From the NCBI GenBank assembly GCA_003389385.1, contig QQVM01000016.1, positions 62,001 through 126,000 of the forward strand: DNA of 64,000 bases. Direction: 5' to 3'. Below the pieces are notes generated by a model. The model did no database searches and was not told where the DNA came from. It saw only the letters and a program-made list of their open reading frames with translations. Positions within the stretch are counted from its first letter, which is position 1. Every line of letters begins with the position of its first letter. The position numbers and the translations under genes are program-made. Below, in pieces: positions 39,974 through 50,800 of the stretch. Origin of the DNA: Bacteroidota bacterium. Lineage in GTDB: Bacteria > Bacteroidota > Bacteroidia > AKYH767-A > 2013-40CM-41-45.

Positions 39974-41206
39974 TCAGAAATTTTTCACCACATCGCGAAT
40001 GATCGAAATGCACTCATGCAATTCATCCTCGTTGATTGTGAGTGGTGGCGCAAAGCGAATGATATTTCCGTGAGTCGGTTTTGCCAGTAGACCTTTCTCC
40101 ATCAACTCGACGCAAAGGTCCCAGGCGTTTTTCTTCCAGTCGCTCTTAATTACCAAAGCGCAAAAGAGTCCTTTGCCACGAACCAGTTCTATGGCCGGAT
40201 GTTCAAGCTTTTTCAGTTCGTTTAAAAGTAAATTGCCGAGGCGGTAAGCGTTTTCTGCAAGTTTTTCATCTCTGATAACCTGAAGTGAAGCCATGGCAAC
40301 CTTACAGGCAAGAGGATTTCCTCCATAAGTAGAGCCATGCTCTCCCGGTTTAATGCATAGCATGATGTCATCATTGGCTAGCACTGCACTTACAGGCAAA
40401 ACACCACCGGCAAGGGCTTTTCCGAGAATGAGAATATCTGGTTTTACATTTTCATGATCGCAGGCAAGTAATTTTCCGGTTCTGCCGAGCCCGGTTTGAA
40501 TTTCATCTGCTACAAAGAGAACATTGTTCTTCCGGCATAGATCGGAACAAATTTTGAGATAGCCTTCATCAGGAACAACGACTCCCGCTTCACCCTGAAC
40601 AGGTTCAACCAGAAAAGCGGCAACAGACTTATCGCTTAGCGCCTTTTCGAGCGCCTTAGTATCATTATATGGTATTTTTATATAGCCCGGAGTGAAAGGT
40701 CCAAATCTTCCGTAAGAATCCGGATCTGTAGAAGCTGAAATTACACTGATTGTTCTGCCGTGAAAATTTCCTTCGCATACAACAATCTTAGCCTCGTTCT
40801 CTTCCACTCCTTTTTTATCATAAGCCCATCTCCTTGCAAGTTTCAAGGCTGTCTCCACCCCTTCCGCACCTGTGTTCATAGGAAGTACCTTATCGTAACC
40901 GAAGTAACGGGTAATAAACTCTTCGTAAGGCCCCAGGCAATCATTGTAGAATGCTCTTGAAGTCAAAGAAAGCTTGCCTGCCTGTTCAATGAGAGCTGAA
41001 ATAATCTTAGGGTGATTATGTCCCTGGTTCAGGGCTGAATAAGCCGAAAGAAAATCGAAATATTTCTTTCCCTCCACATCCCACACAAAAATTCCTTCCC
41101 CCCGCTCCAACACAACCGGAAGAGGATGGTAATTGTGTGCGCCATACTTGTCCTCCCGTGCAATAGCTTCTTCGGTAAGTTTCCTGTTTTCAGCAACTTG
41201 CTTCAT
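39974..41206 (-). CDS. rocD: Ornithine--oxo-acid transaminase
   Basis: [76 protein letters not shown]. Confidence 0.95.
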   Translation of the reverse strand: MKQVAENRKLTEEAIAREDKYGAHNYHPLPVVLERGEGIFVWDVEGKKYFDFLSAYSALNQGHNHPKIISALIEQAGKLSLTSRAFYNDCLGPYEEFITRYFGYDKVLPMNTGAEGVETALKLARRWAYDKKGVEENEAKIVVCEGNFHGRTISVISASTDPDSYGRFGPFTPGYIKIPYNDTKALEKALSDKSVAAFLVEPVQGEAGVVVPDEGYLKICSDLCRKNNVLFVADEIQTGLGRTGKLLACDHENVKPDILILGKALAGGVLPVSAVLANDDIMLCIKPGEHGSTYGGNPLACKVAMASLQVIRDEKLAENAYRLGNLLLNELKKLEHPAIELVRGKGLFCALVIKSDWKKNAWDLCVELMEKGLLAKPTHGNIIRFAPPLTINEDELHECISIIRDVVKNF

Positions 41207-41230
41207 AAAAATATTAACTAAGATAATTGC

Positions 41231-41238
41231 CAAAGGTA
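41231..41238 (-). promoter_or_regulatory. Candidate -7 box (TACCTTTG) for rocD
   Basis: TAnnTTTG on the minus strand 25 nt upstream of the ATG at 41206. Confidence 0.4.
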
Positions 41239-41310
41239 ATTATAATCAATGAAAACAGACTCATGCGGCTATCATCATTAATTCAACATATAAGCTTATT
41301 TTCGCGCCTG

Positions 41311-42714
41311 ATGGGTAAAACTGAAGAATCCTTGGATCTTAATTCGCTTGTGGTTACAGACATTTCTGACAATGGCGAAGGCCTTGCAAGAATAGACAAT
41401 AGAGTGGTTTTTATCAAAGGCGCCGTGCCCGGTGATGTGGTGAATGCACATGTGTACAAGAAGCAAAAGAAATTTTTTCAGGCCAATCTTGAAAGCATTA
41501 TTACACCTTCCCCAGATAGAGTCATACCATTTTGCACTCACTTTGGAGTTTGCGGAGGCTGCAAATGGCAGCATCTTTCTTACGAAAAACAGGTTGAGTT
41601 TAAGCAGAAGCATGTTTACGATGCTCTTGTCAGAATAGGGAAGCTTGAAATCCCCGGCATTGAACCGATTCTTGGCTCAGTGCGAATAAAAAACTACAGG
41701 AACCGGCTCGACTTTTCATGTGCCGATAAGAAATGGCTAACTAAGCAGGAATTGCAGTCCGGTCTTCCAATGAAAGAAGATGTGATTGGTTTCCATGTTC
41801 CGGGAAGATTCGATAAAGTACTTTCGATTGAAAATTGTCATCTTATGGATGAAAGGGTAAACCTCATCAGGAACGAAATCCGTTCTTTCGCGGTGAAAAA
41901 TAAATTCAGTTTTTTCGACCCTGTAAATCAAACCGGATTTCTGCGCGATATTATCTTCAGGCATACATCAACTGATGAATGGATGTTGATTGTGGTTTTC
42001 AGGGAAGAAAAAGCAGCAGAAATCGAATTGCTGATGAATCATATAATTACGCGTTTTCCTTTCATCACTTCCCTGCTGTACATCATCAACCATAAAAGAA
42101 ACGACACTATATTTGACTTGCCAGTTAATTTGTATTCAGGAAAAGATCACATTACAGAAAAGATGGGGGACCTGAAATTTAAAATCAGCGCAAAATCCTT
42201 TTACCAGACTAATTCATATCAGGCTTGGGAGCTTTATAAGGTTGCTGCCAGATTCGCCGGTCTCAGCGAAACCGAACTTGTGTATGATCTGTATACAGGA
42301 ACAGGAACAATTGCCAATTTCATCGCTTCAAGGTCGAAGCATGTTATCGGAATTGACAATGTACCGGATGCAATAGAAGACGCGAAGGAAAATTCCTTAA
42401 ACAACGGGATTAAAAACACCACCTTCATAGCAGGGGATTTGAAAGCTACACTCACAAACGAGTTTGTTGCGAAACACGGAACACCAGATGTCATCATCAC
42501 TGATCCTCCTCGCTCTGGCATGCATCCTGACACTGTAACAAAAATGGCAGAATTTTCTCCTCGGAGAATCGTTTATGTTAGTTGCAATCCATCTACACAA
42601 GCAAGAGACATTGCAATGATCAGTGACAAGTACAGAATAACACGAGTTCAGCCTGTTGACATGTTTCCGCACACTACTCATGTGGAAAATGTAGTATTAC
42701 TCGAGAAAAAATAA
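41311..42714 (+). CDS. rlmD: 23S rRNA (uracil-C5)-methyltransferase (RlmD/RumA family)
   Basis: TRAM domain; CGVCGGCKWQHLSYEKQ cluster; LVYDLYTGTGTIANFIA; DPPRSGMHPDTV; VYVSCNPSTQARDI. Confidence 0.93.
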   Translation: MGKTEESLDLNSLVVTDISDNGEGLARIDNRVVFIKGAVPGDVVNAHVYKKQKKFFQANLESIITPSPDRVIPFCTHFGVCGGCKWQHLSYEKQVEFKQKHVYDALVRIGKLEIPGIEPILGSVRIKNYRNRLDFSCADKKWLTKQELQSGLPMKEDVIGFHVPGRFDKVLSIENCHLMDERVNLIRNEIRSFAVKNKFSFFDPVNQTGFLRDIIFRHTSTDEWMLIVVFREEKAAEIELLMNHIITRFPFITSLLYIINHKRNDTIFDLPVNLYSGKDHITEKMGDLKFKISAKSFYQTNSYQAWELYKVAARFAGLSETELVYDLYTGTGTIANFIASRSKHVIGIDNVPDAIEDAKENSLNNGIKNTTFIAGDLKATLTNEFVAKHGTPDVIITDPPRSGMHPDTVTKMAEFSPRRIVYVSCNPSTQARDIAMISDKYRITRVQPVDMFPHTTHVENVVLLEKK

Positions 42715-42741
42715 ATACTGATTGAAGAACTGATTTCACAA

Positions 42742-43272
42742 ATGAAATTTTTTCAATTCATATTTCTACTAACAATTCTGAATTTTATTCAGACGGGCAG
42801 ATCTCATGCAAACATTTCCGGACCCATACAAGACCCGGAACAGCAGCAACTGGAGTGGTGCTTTATATTTTCCAATCTCCTCGGATTTAACATGCAGTAC
42901 GTAACCAATCCCCGCCTTTATTACAATATCGGCGACTGGATGGGCACTCCATATAAGTACAGTGGCAAAAGCAAATCAGGGATTGATTGCTCAGGATTCG
43001 TTTGCAAAATGCTGAATGAATCCTACAATATTCCTATTAGCGGAAGTTCCCGGGATTTGTTTGATCAGGTTAAAGTGGTAAACACCTCAGAGTTAAAGGA
43101 AGGAGACCTTGTTTTCTTCAAGATCAGAAAAGGACGAATTTCACATGTAGGCATTTATCTCGGCAATGGTAAATTTGCACATTCAAGCACTACACGCGGA
43201 GTGATCATCAGTGATCTCAGTGAAAATTATTATGACCGGCATTTTTATAAAGCAGGCAGGTTAAAAAAATGA
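42742..43272 (+). CDS. Secreted NlpC/P60 (C40) peptidase
   Basis: GTPYKYSGKSKSGIDCSGFVCKML; RISHVGIYLGNGKFAHSS. Confidence 0.93.
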   Translation: MKFFQFIFLLTILNFIQTGRSHANISGPIQDPEQQQLEWCFIFSNLLGFNMQYVTNPRLYYNIGDWMGTPYKYSGKSKSGIDCSGFVCKMLNESYNIPISGSSRDLFDQVKVVNTSELKEGDLVFFKIRKGRISHVGIYLGNGKFAHSSTTRGVIISDLSENYYDRHFYKAGRLKK

Positions 43273-43283
43273 AATAATAAATC

Positions 43284-43790
43284 ATGAGCAATATGCGCAC
43301 AGTACTTCTCAGCAACAAAGAGATAAACCAGCGTATCAACCGACTTGCTTACCAGGTTTATGAGGATAATCCTGATGAAAAGGAAATCATTCTCGCCGGA
43401 ATATTGCAAAGCGGCTTTAAAGTCGCACAAATGCTGAATGATGTCATTCAAAGAATTTCAGCACTCAAAACCACATTGGTAAAAGTGGAAATTGACAAGC
43501 ATAGCCAGGTAGAAAAGGAAATCAAGATAAGTATCCCACGCGAACAGCTGAGCGGAAAAACCATCATATTAATCGATGACGTCCTGAATTCCGGAAAAAC
43601 CATGATGTACGCTCTCAAACCTTTTCTAAATGCAGACATCAGAAAAGTGAGGACGGTCGTGCTTGTAGACAGAAATCACAGGAGGTATCCGGTCGCAACT
43701 GACTTCAGCGGTCTTACTCTTTCCACTACCTTAAAAGAGCATGTCAGTGTGGAATTCACAGGAGACGAAGCCATCGCTTATCTCGATTAA
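43284..43790 (+). CDS. Phosphoribosyltransferase-family protein (PyrR/Hpt-like)
   Basis: IILAGILQSGFKVAQML; TIILIDDVLNSGKTMMYAL PRPP loop. Confidence 0.85.
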   Translation: MSNMRTVLLSNKEINQRINRLAYQVYEDNPDEKEIILAGILQSGFKVAQMLNDVIQRISALKTTLVKVEIDKHSQVEKEIKISIPREQLSGKTIILIDDVLNSGKTMMYALKPFLNADIRKVRTVVLVDRNHRRYPVATDFSGLTLSTTLKEHVSVEFTGDEAIAYLD

Positions 43791-44302
43791 TTGCTTTGGA
43801 TTCTATCCGAAATAAGTTTTGCCAGCTTCGAAGAACTCAGTGAGACTGCATTCACCTTTAAACTGGCCTGCTCATAAAATTTTTTTCGAACCTCCAGATG
43901 AGTAGTAATGTATTCAAGCAATTCATCTTCTGTGAAACCTTCAAGCAGCGGTCTTTTTGCACTGGAGGATTTTAAGCGCTGAAAAAGAAAACGAGGCGTT
44001 GCTTCCAGATAAACCGTAAGTCCGTTGTCATTCATCCACTCCATGTTGTTTTCAAAGCACGGCAAACCTCCTCCCGTCGCTACAACGGCGTTAAGTGTAT
44101 CTCTGAGCTCTTTTAGGATAAAGCTTTCCCTCTTGCGAAATTTTTCTTCTCCTTCCGTTTTAAATATATCTGAAATGTTTTTTCCAAAATCAATTTCAAT
44201 GAGGTCATCGGTGTCAAAATGCAGGAAACCCAACTTGGATGCAAGAGATTTGGATAAGCGGCTTTTACCGGAACCCATATAACCAATTAAAAAGATTTTC
44301 AT
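43787..44302 (-). CDS. aroK: Shikimate kinase
   Basis: MKIFLIGYMGSGKSRLSKSLASKLGFLHFDTDDLIE; FRKRESFILKEL; VVATGGGLPCF. Confidence 0.93.
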   Translation of the reverse strand: MKIFLIGYMGSGKSRLSKSLASKLGFLHFDTDDLIEIDFGKNISDIFKTEGEEKFRKRESFILKELRDTLNAVVATGGGLPCFENNMEWMNDNGLTVYLEATPRFLFQRLKSSSAKRPLLEGFTEDELLEYITTHLEVRKKFYEQASLKVNAVSLSSSKLAKLISDRIQSN

Positions 44303-44423
44303 TGCGCTAAAATTTGATTCATTCTCGGGAAAGTGATAATTCAATCGACAATTTACAAAGCTTTGATTCAAAAACTAAACTCGAGTTAATATTCTGCAAA
44401 TCAGGGTTAAGAAAAAATTCAAG

Positions 44424-44497
44424 TCGGGGTGGCGGGATTCGAACCCACGACCTCCAGCACCCCATGCTGGCGCGCTACCAGGCTACGCTACACCCCG
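44424..44497 (-). tRNA. tRNA-Pro (anticodon GGG)
   Basis: Cloverleaf folded by eye: acceptor CGGGGTG/CACCCCG, anticodon arm CCAGC-ATGGGGT-GCTGG, T arm GTGGG-TTCGAAT-CCCGC; no encoded CCA. Confidence 0.95.
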
Positions 44498-44522
44498 GGA
44501 AATTATTGAAATTTCAGGTTCG

Positions 44523-44551
44523 CAAATGTATTAAAAGTATGTAATGCGCAA
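44523..44551 (-). promoter_or_regulatory. Bacteroidetes-type promoter for tRNA-Pro
   Basis: Minus strand TTG-N18-TACATTTG, 25 nt upstream of the mature tRNA 5' end. Confidence 0.65.
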
Positions 44552-44851
44552 GACAAGAATTGTAAAATTCACTTGAATTTCAAAGAAAACTGTATTTCAT
44601 ATACTTGATCCTTTTCTACCGCTAACAATCTTTCATTACAAATGGAAAACAAACCTTACAGGTTTTGTGACAGACTCAGTTTTAGAGCAGAAAACTGCGA
44701 ATCGCATACATCTTGATTTCCATTTTGAGAAAAACCTTACATAGAGCCTGCATGGAGCTTTTCAAAAGCATTCCCCTTCTGGTCCGCCTTAGATTTATAT
44801 GCAACAATGCATGTCTGATATCAACACAGGCAAAGGCAAAGGGAGAATTGT

Positions 44852-47800
44852 ATGAAAAACATCATCAATCAGGTAACAGCTAAATACTTAGTATTTTTAT
44901 TTCTCCTCATCTCCGCCCAATCATCCAAGGGAAGCCATTCCATGGGCGCAGACCTGACATACGAGTGTCTCGGGGGAAATACCTACAGAATCACTGTTTC
45001 ATTTTACCGTGACTGTATTGGAATTCCGGCGCCATCTACTGCTTATGTAAGTATCAATTCTTCGAGCTGCGCACAAAGCCTTGGTGTAACTTGTTACCCA
45101 AGACCAGGAACAGGCCAGGAAGTAACACCGGTCTGTTCAAGCGCTACCACGACATGCAACGGAGGAAGTTTTACCGGAATTCAAGAATGGATTTATGATG
45201 GAATTGTCACGCTTCCGATGCAGTGTACAGACTGGACATTCGCATATTCTTTATGCTGCAGAAATGCTGCTATTACAAACATCAACAATCCGGGTACAAG
45301 TACATTCTATATTTATGCCAATCTGAACAATACGATATCACCTTGCAACAGCTCGCCTGTATTCAGCAATAAACCTGTTCCGTTTCTATGCCTGGGACAG
45401 CAGTTTTGCTTCAATCACGGGGCACATGACCCTGACGGAGATTCTCTTGTTTATGAATTGATAACTCCAAGGCAGAGTGTTTCAGCTACAGTTAACTACA
45501 AAGCTCCGTACAATGCGAACAATCCGCTAAACTCATCGCCTGCCACATCATTCAGTACTGTGACAGGTGATATTTGCATGACACCAATGGCACTTGAAGT
45601 TACTGTTATGGCAGTGCTTGTGAGAGAATTCAGGAACGGAGTTCAAATCGGTGCAGTGGAAAGAGACCTTCAGCTGACAGTAAGAAATTGCAATAACAAC
45701 CTGCCGTCTCTTACAGGAATAAACGGTACAAATAACTTTTCAATTACGATCTGTGCGAATACTCAAACTTGTTTTGACATATTCTCCATTGATCCGGATG
45801 CCGGACAAAATCTTACTGTTACATGGGATTATGGAATTCCAGGTGCACAGTTCAATACCAGTTCCGGACCAAGGCCGACCGGAACTTTTTGCTGGAATCC
45901 CTCATCATCGGAAATAGGGCAATCTTTTTCATTCACAGCGACAGTGGCAGACGATGCATGTCCCTATTACGGAACACAAACTTATTCATATACTGTCAAT
46001 GTTATCGGAATAAGCGTGAATGCAGGTCCGGATCAGGAAATTGCCTGCAGCGATTTAGCTACTTTAACTGCTGTTGCTAGCGGCGGAAGTGGTCCGTACA
46101 CATATTTATGGAGTACTGGATCTACCATGCAATCGATCACCATGGGCACAGGAACATATTGGGTGACTGCAAGTGACGGAACTTGTACTGCTACAGACAC
46201 AGTGGTAGTGACTATGCCTTATATTCCGACAGCTGCATTTACTTACACTCCAATTACCTGTATCAATGCCCCTATTACTTTTACAGATCAATCAACCACT
46301 CCAGGCGGTATCATTACCAACTGGTACTGGAATTTCGGTGATGGCAACACATCCACGATTAGGAATCCGGTTCACACCTTTCCTTCTGCCGGCACTTATA
46401 ATGTAAGTCTTGTTGTTGAAAACAACCTTGGTTGTTTGGATACGATTGTACAAGCGGTAGCAATAACAGATCCTCCGGTGAGCAATTTCAACTTTGTCAA
46501 TTCCTGTCAGGGTAATGCTGTTGTGTTTACAGACCAAAGCACTCCTGCAGGCAGCGTCAACGCCTGGGTTTGGAATTTCGGCGACGGAAATACTTCGGTC
46601 AGCCAGAATCCTTCACACATATACGCCAATTCAGGAACTTATACTGTTACATTAAATACCACTACAAGTAACGGTTGTACATCTTCAGTCCAAAGAAACG
46701 TGACTGTATATCCAAGACCGGTCATCAATGCCGGTGCTGACCAGACGATTTGCGCCGGTAACAGCATTACCCTCAGTGCCAGCGGCGGGCAAACTTATGT
46801 ATGGAACCCGGGCGGAACAGGAAGCACGATTACTGTCAGCCCTGGCGGTTCTACTACATATATCGTTAGCGGCACTGATATGAATGGATGCTCCTCGACA
46901 GATACAGTGGTAGTAAACATATTGCCTGTGCCTAATGTGAATGCAGGTGCCGACAGAACAATTTGTATTGGTGGTTCAGTAACACTTACTGCGACCGGGG
47001 CAAGCAGTTACATCTGGAACCCAGGTGGAATGACAGGAAGCACAATCACAGTGAGTCCGGGATCTACAACAAATTATACAGTAACAGGAACATCTTCCAA
47101 CGGCTGTACCGCTTCTGATGCCGTGCTTGTGACTGTTAATTCTTTGCCGCTTGCAAATGCCGGACCTGATGCAAACATCTGTTCGGGTACACAAGCTACT
47201 CTGACTGCAAGCGGGGGCAACGCATATAGTTGGACACCTGGCGGCAGCACAAACCAGACTATCACGGTCAGTCCTGGAACGACAAGCTCATATGTTGTCA
47301 CAGTTACTAATGCAAATGGTTGTACATCAAGAGACACTGTTGTAGTGAATGTTCACCAGCCACCGGCCGTACAGATGCAGTCAATATTCCTTTGTTCAGG
47401 AAGCTCCTTGACACTTGATGCTGGTGCAAGCGCAGCAACTTACATCTGGACTCCTACCGGGGACACTACCAGATCCATCACTATCAGCTCAGGAGGAACC
47501 TATACAGTCACTGCTACCTCATCTCAGGGATGCAGTGCCAGCGCAAGCGCAACAGTTACAGAAGGTACCATCATACAAGTCATGCTTGACGACGTTTCAT
47601 TCTGCCAGGGCGACAGCGCTGTGCTGGATGCAGGCCATCCTGGAATGAATCATAACTGGAGCACAGGCCAGACTTCGCAGAGCATTACAATCTACAATGG
47701 AGGAACTTACTCGGTAACCGTTAGTGACAACTTTGGCTGTACAGGTTCTGTGACCATAAACGCGACAGTATCACCGCTTCCGCAGGCAGGTTTTATTTCA

Positions 47801-50800
47801 GGCGCAGCCTGTGAAAACACAACTTTGGCATTCACAGACACCTCTTCGCTCAATTCAGGATCAGTAACCGGATGGAGCTGGGATTTCGGAGACGGAAACA
47901 GCTCTTCGGTCCAAAACCCATCACATACTTATACCAGTTCAGGCTTATACTCTGTTCAACTAAACATTAGCAGCGATGCAGGATGTACCTCATCGGTTAC
48001 AGGGAATGTTTACATAAACCCACTTCCATCAGTAGACTTCTCGGCAAACAATGCATGCGCAGGTTCTCCTGTTTCATTTAATGACCAGTCTTCTGTGAAT
48101 CCTGGAAATATAAATTCCTGGTCATGGAATTTTGGCGACGGTAATACTTCGGTCGTTCAGAATCCATCTCACGTGTATTCCGGTGCGGGAAGTTACACTG
48201 TAAGCCTGACCGTAACTACATCTTCGGGATGCTCTGCTACAGGAACATCGACAGTGACTATTCATCCAAAACCAAATGCAGCATTCAGCACCTCTTCAGT
48301 GTGCCAGGGCAATGCAAGCAATTTTATCAATAATACAACAATAAGCAGCGGCTCAGTTTCATCTTATTACTGGAACTTCGGAAATGCTTCCACTTCAGGA
48401 CAGAGTCATCCGGTTGTGAACTACTCAAATCCGGGCAACTATAATGTACAACTGATAGCCACCTCATCATTCGGATGTTCTGACTCTGTTACAGCGCCAG
48501 TAATTGTTTATCCTCGTCCGATCGCAAACGCAGGCAGCGATACAGTGATCTGCAGAAACAGCTCAGCCACATTGAGCGCAAGCGGCGGAACTTCATACAC
48601 TTGGACTCCCGGAAATTATAACGGTGCAGTTTATACTGTGAGTCCTGCTTCCAATACAAGCTACACTGTTACCGTAACAGACCTTAACGGATGTACTGCA
48701 AGTGATGCGGTGAACGTTTCTGTAAATCAGTTGCCCAGTCTTAGCGCTTCTCCTGCTACAAATATCTGTACAGGCAACACTGCAAACCTCTCTGCAAGCG
48801 GGGCCGTGACGTATACGTGGCAACCTGGAAACATTGGTGGTCAGAATATCAGCGTAACTCCGACAAGCTCCACCAATTATACTGTGACAGGTACAGACAT
48901 GAATGGATGTACAGCCACTGCGAATGTCAATGTAACAGTAAATGCATTACCGATTATCAATGCAGGTCCAGACAGGACAATTTGCAACGGCTCAACAATT
49001 TCAATCAGTGCTACCGGCGCTACAAGTTACAACTGGAATCCGACAGGCATGACAGGATCAAGCATATTGGTTTCACCTTCATCGAATACAACATACATTG
49101 TCACTGGTATAAACTCTAATGGATGTCAGAACAGCGATACAGTTAATGTAATGGTGAATCCCTCACCCAGTATCAGCCTGACTCCTGTCTTCATCTGTCA
49201 AGGATTCAGTGCAGTGATCGATGCAGGAAACAGCGGATCAAGCTATACATGGTCAACAGGAGAAACCACGCAAAGCATCACGGTCAGTAATGCCGGAAGT
49301 ATCAGTGTGACAGTCCGTAACAGTTTTGGTTGCAATACTAATGCCTCCACAAATGTTACAGTCGGAAACGCTCCGAACAATCCTCCTGTCCAGCTTGCTA
49401 TATGCGACGGACAATCAGCGACGCTGGATGCCGGAAATCCCGGAAGCACATATACCTGGTCTAATGGTTCCAATTCCCAAACTGTCAGCGTCAGCAATGC
49501 CGGAAACTATTCTGTTCAAATTACAAATCCGAATGGTTGCAGCGCTGTTCAAGTCCATACCTTGACTGTCAATCCACTTCCCATTGCCTCCTTCAGTTTG
49601 CAACAGGCTTGTGACGGATTGCCGGTGAATTTCAGCAATCAGTCTTCAATAAGCAGCGGAAGCATTCAGTCATATCTTTGGGATTTCGGAGACAACACAG
49701 TTTCATCCACTCAGAGTCCTTCACATACATATCCGAACTCAGGAGGCTTTACAGCAAGCCTTACTGTAACAAGCAATGCCGGTTGTACTTCATCAACTTC
49801 AAGAAATTTGGGAGTCTATCCATTGCCGGTTGCAAGATTCAGCAATACAAATGCCTGTCATGGCAGTCCTGTGAATTTCACCGACTCCTCTTACATCAAC
49901 AATGGCAACATTGCATCATGGAACTGGAATTTCGGAAACAATGCAAGCGCGAGCGGAAACAGCGCAAGCCATACATATGCAAATCCGGGAACATACCAGG
50001 CTATTCTCACAGTGGTATCTGATGAGGGCTGTACAAGCAGCGTTTCAAGACCTGTAAGTATTTATCAGTTGCCACAGGCAAGTATTTCGGTTGGCAATAC
50101 ATGCACAAATCAGAATGCGAATTTCAGCAGCTCGGTAAATCCTGGTTCAGGAAGCATTGCCTCCTACTCCTGGAATTTTGGTGACGGAAGTGTTTCATCG
50201 CTCTCAAATCCTTCACATCTATATTCTGCACCGGGAGTTTATTCTGTTCAACTTGAAGTAAGAAACAGTTATGGCTGTATAAGTTCAGCAAACAGCAGCA
50301 TTACATCATATCCATTGCCGCAAGCTGCATTCAGCGCACCTGACGCATGTCAGTATTCAGCAATCAGCTTCACCCAGAATTCTACAATAACTGCAGGTGT
50401 AATAAGTTCATACTACTGGAATTTCGGAGACAATAACAGTTCAGGACAGGCTTCACCGGTTCATTCATATAGTTCAAGCGGAACTTATACAGTAAGTCTT
50501 ATTGCAGTCTCGTCTAATGGCTGCATGGATACAAGTGAGATGAATCTGACTGTAAACCCTCTGCCTCAGGTTGTATTCTCTGCGCCTGATGCCTGTGCCG
50601 GAACCTTTATTCAATTTAACAATCAAAGTTACGCTTCGAACGGAAACATCAGCAGTGTACAATGGGATTTTGGTGACGGAACGATTTCCTCTCTTCAAAA
50701 CCCGGTACATACTTATTACAATCCTGGAACTTACAATGTTCAACTGACAGCAATTTCATCTGCCGGATGTATGGCAGTCTTCGCCATGCCGGTGAACAGT

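Noticed and set aside
44630-44851. Short ORFs upstream of the giant PKD gene (e.g. MENKPYRFCDRLSFRAENCESHTS)
   Set aside because: Very short, no terminator or promoter box associated, unremarkable composition.
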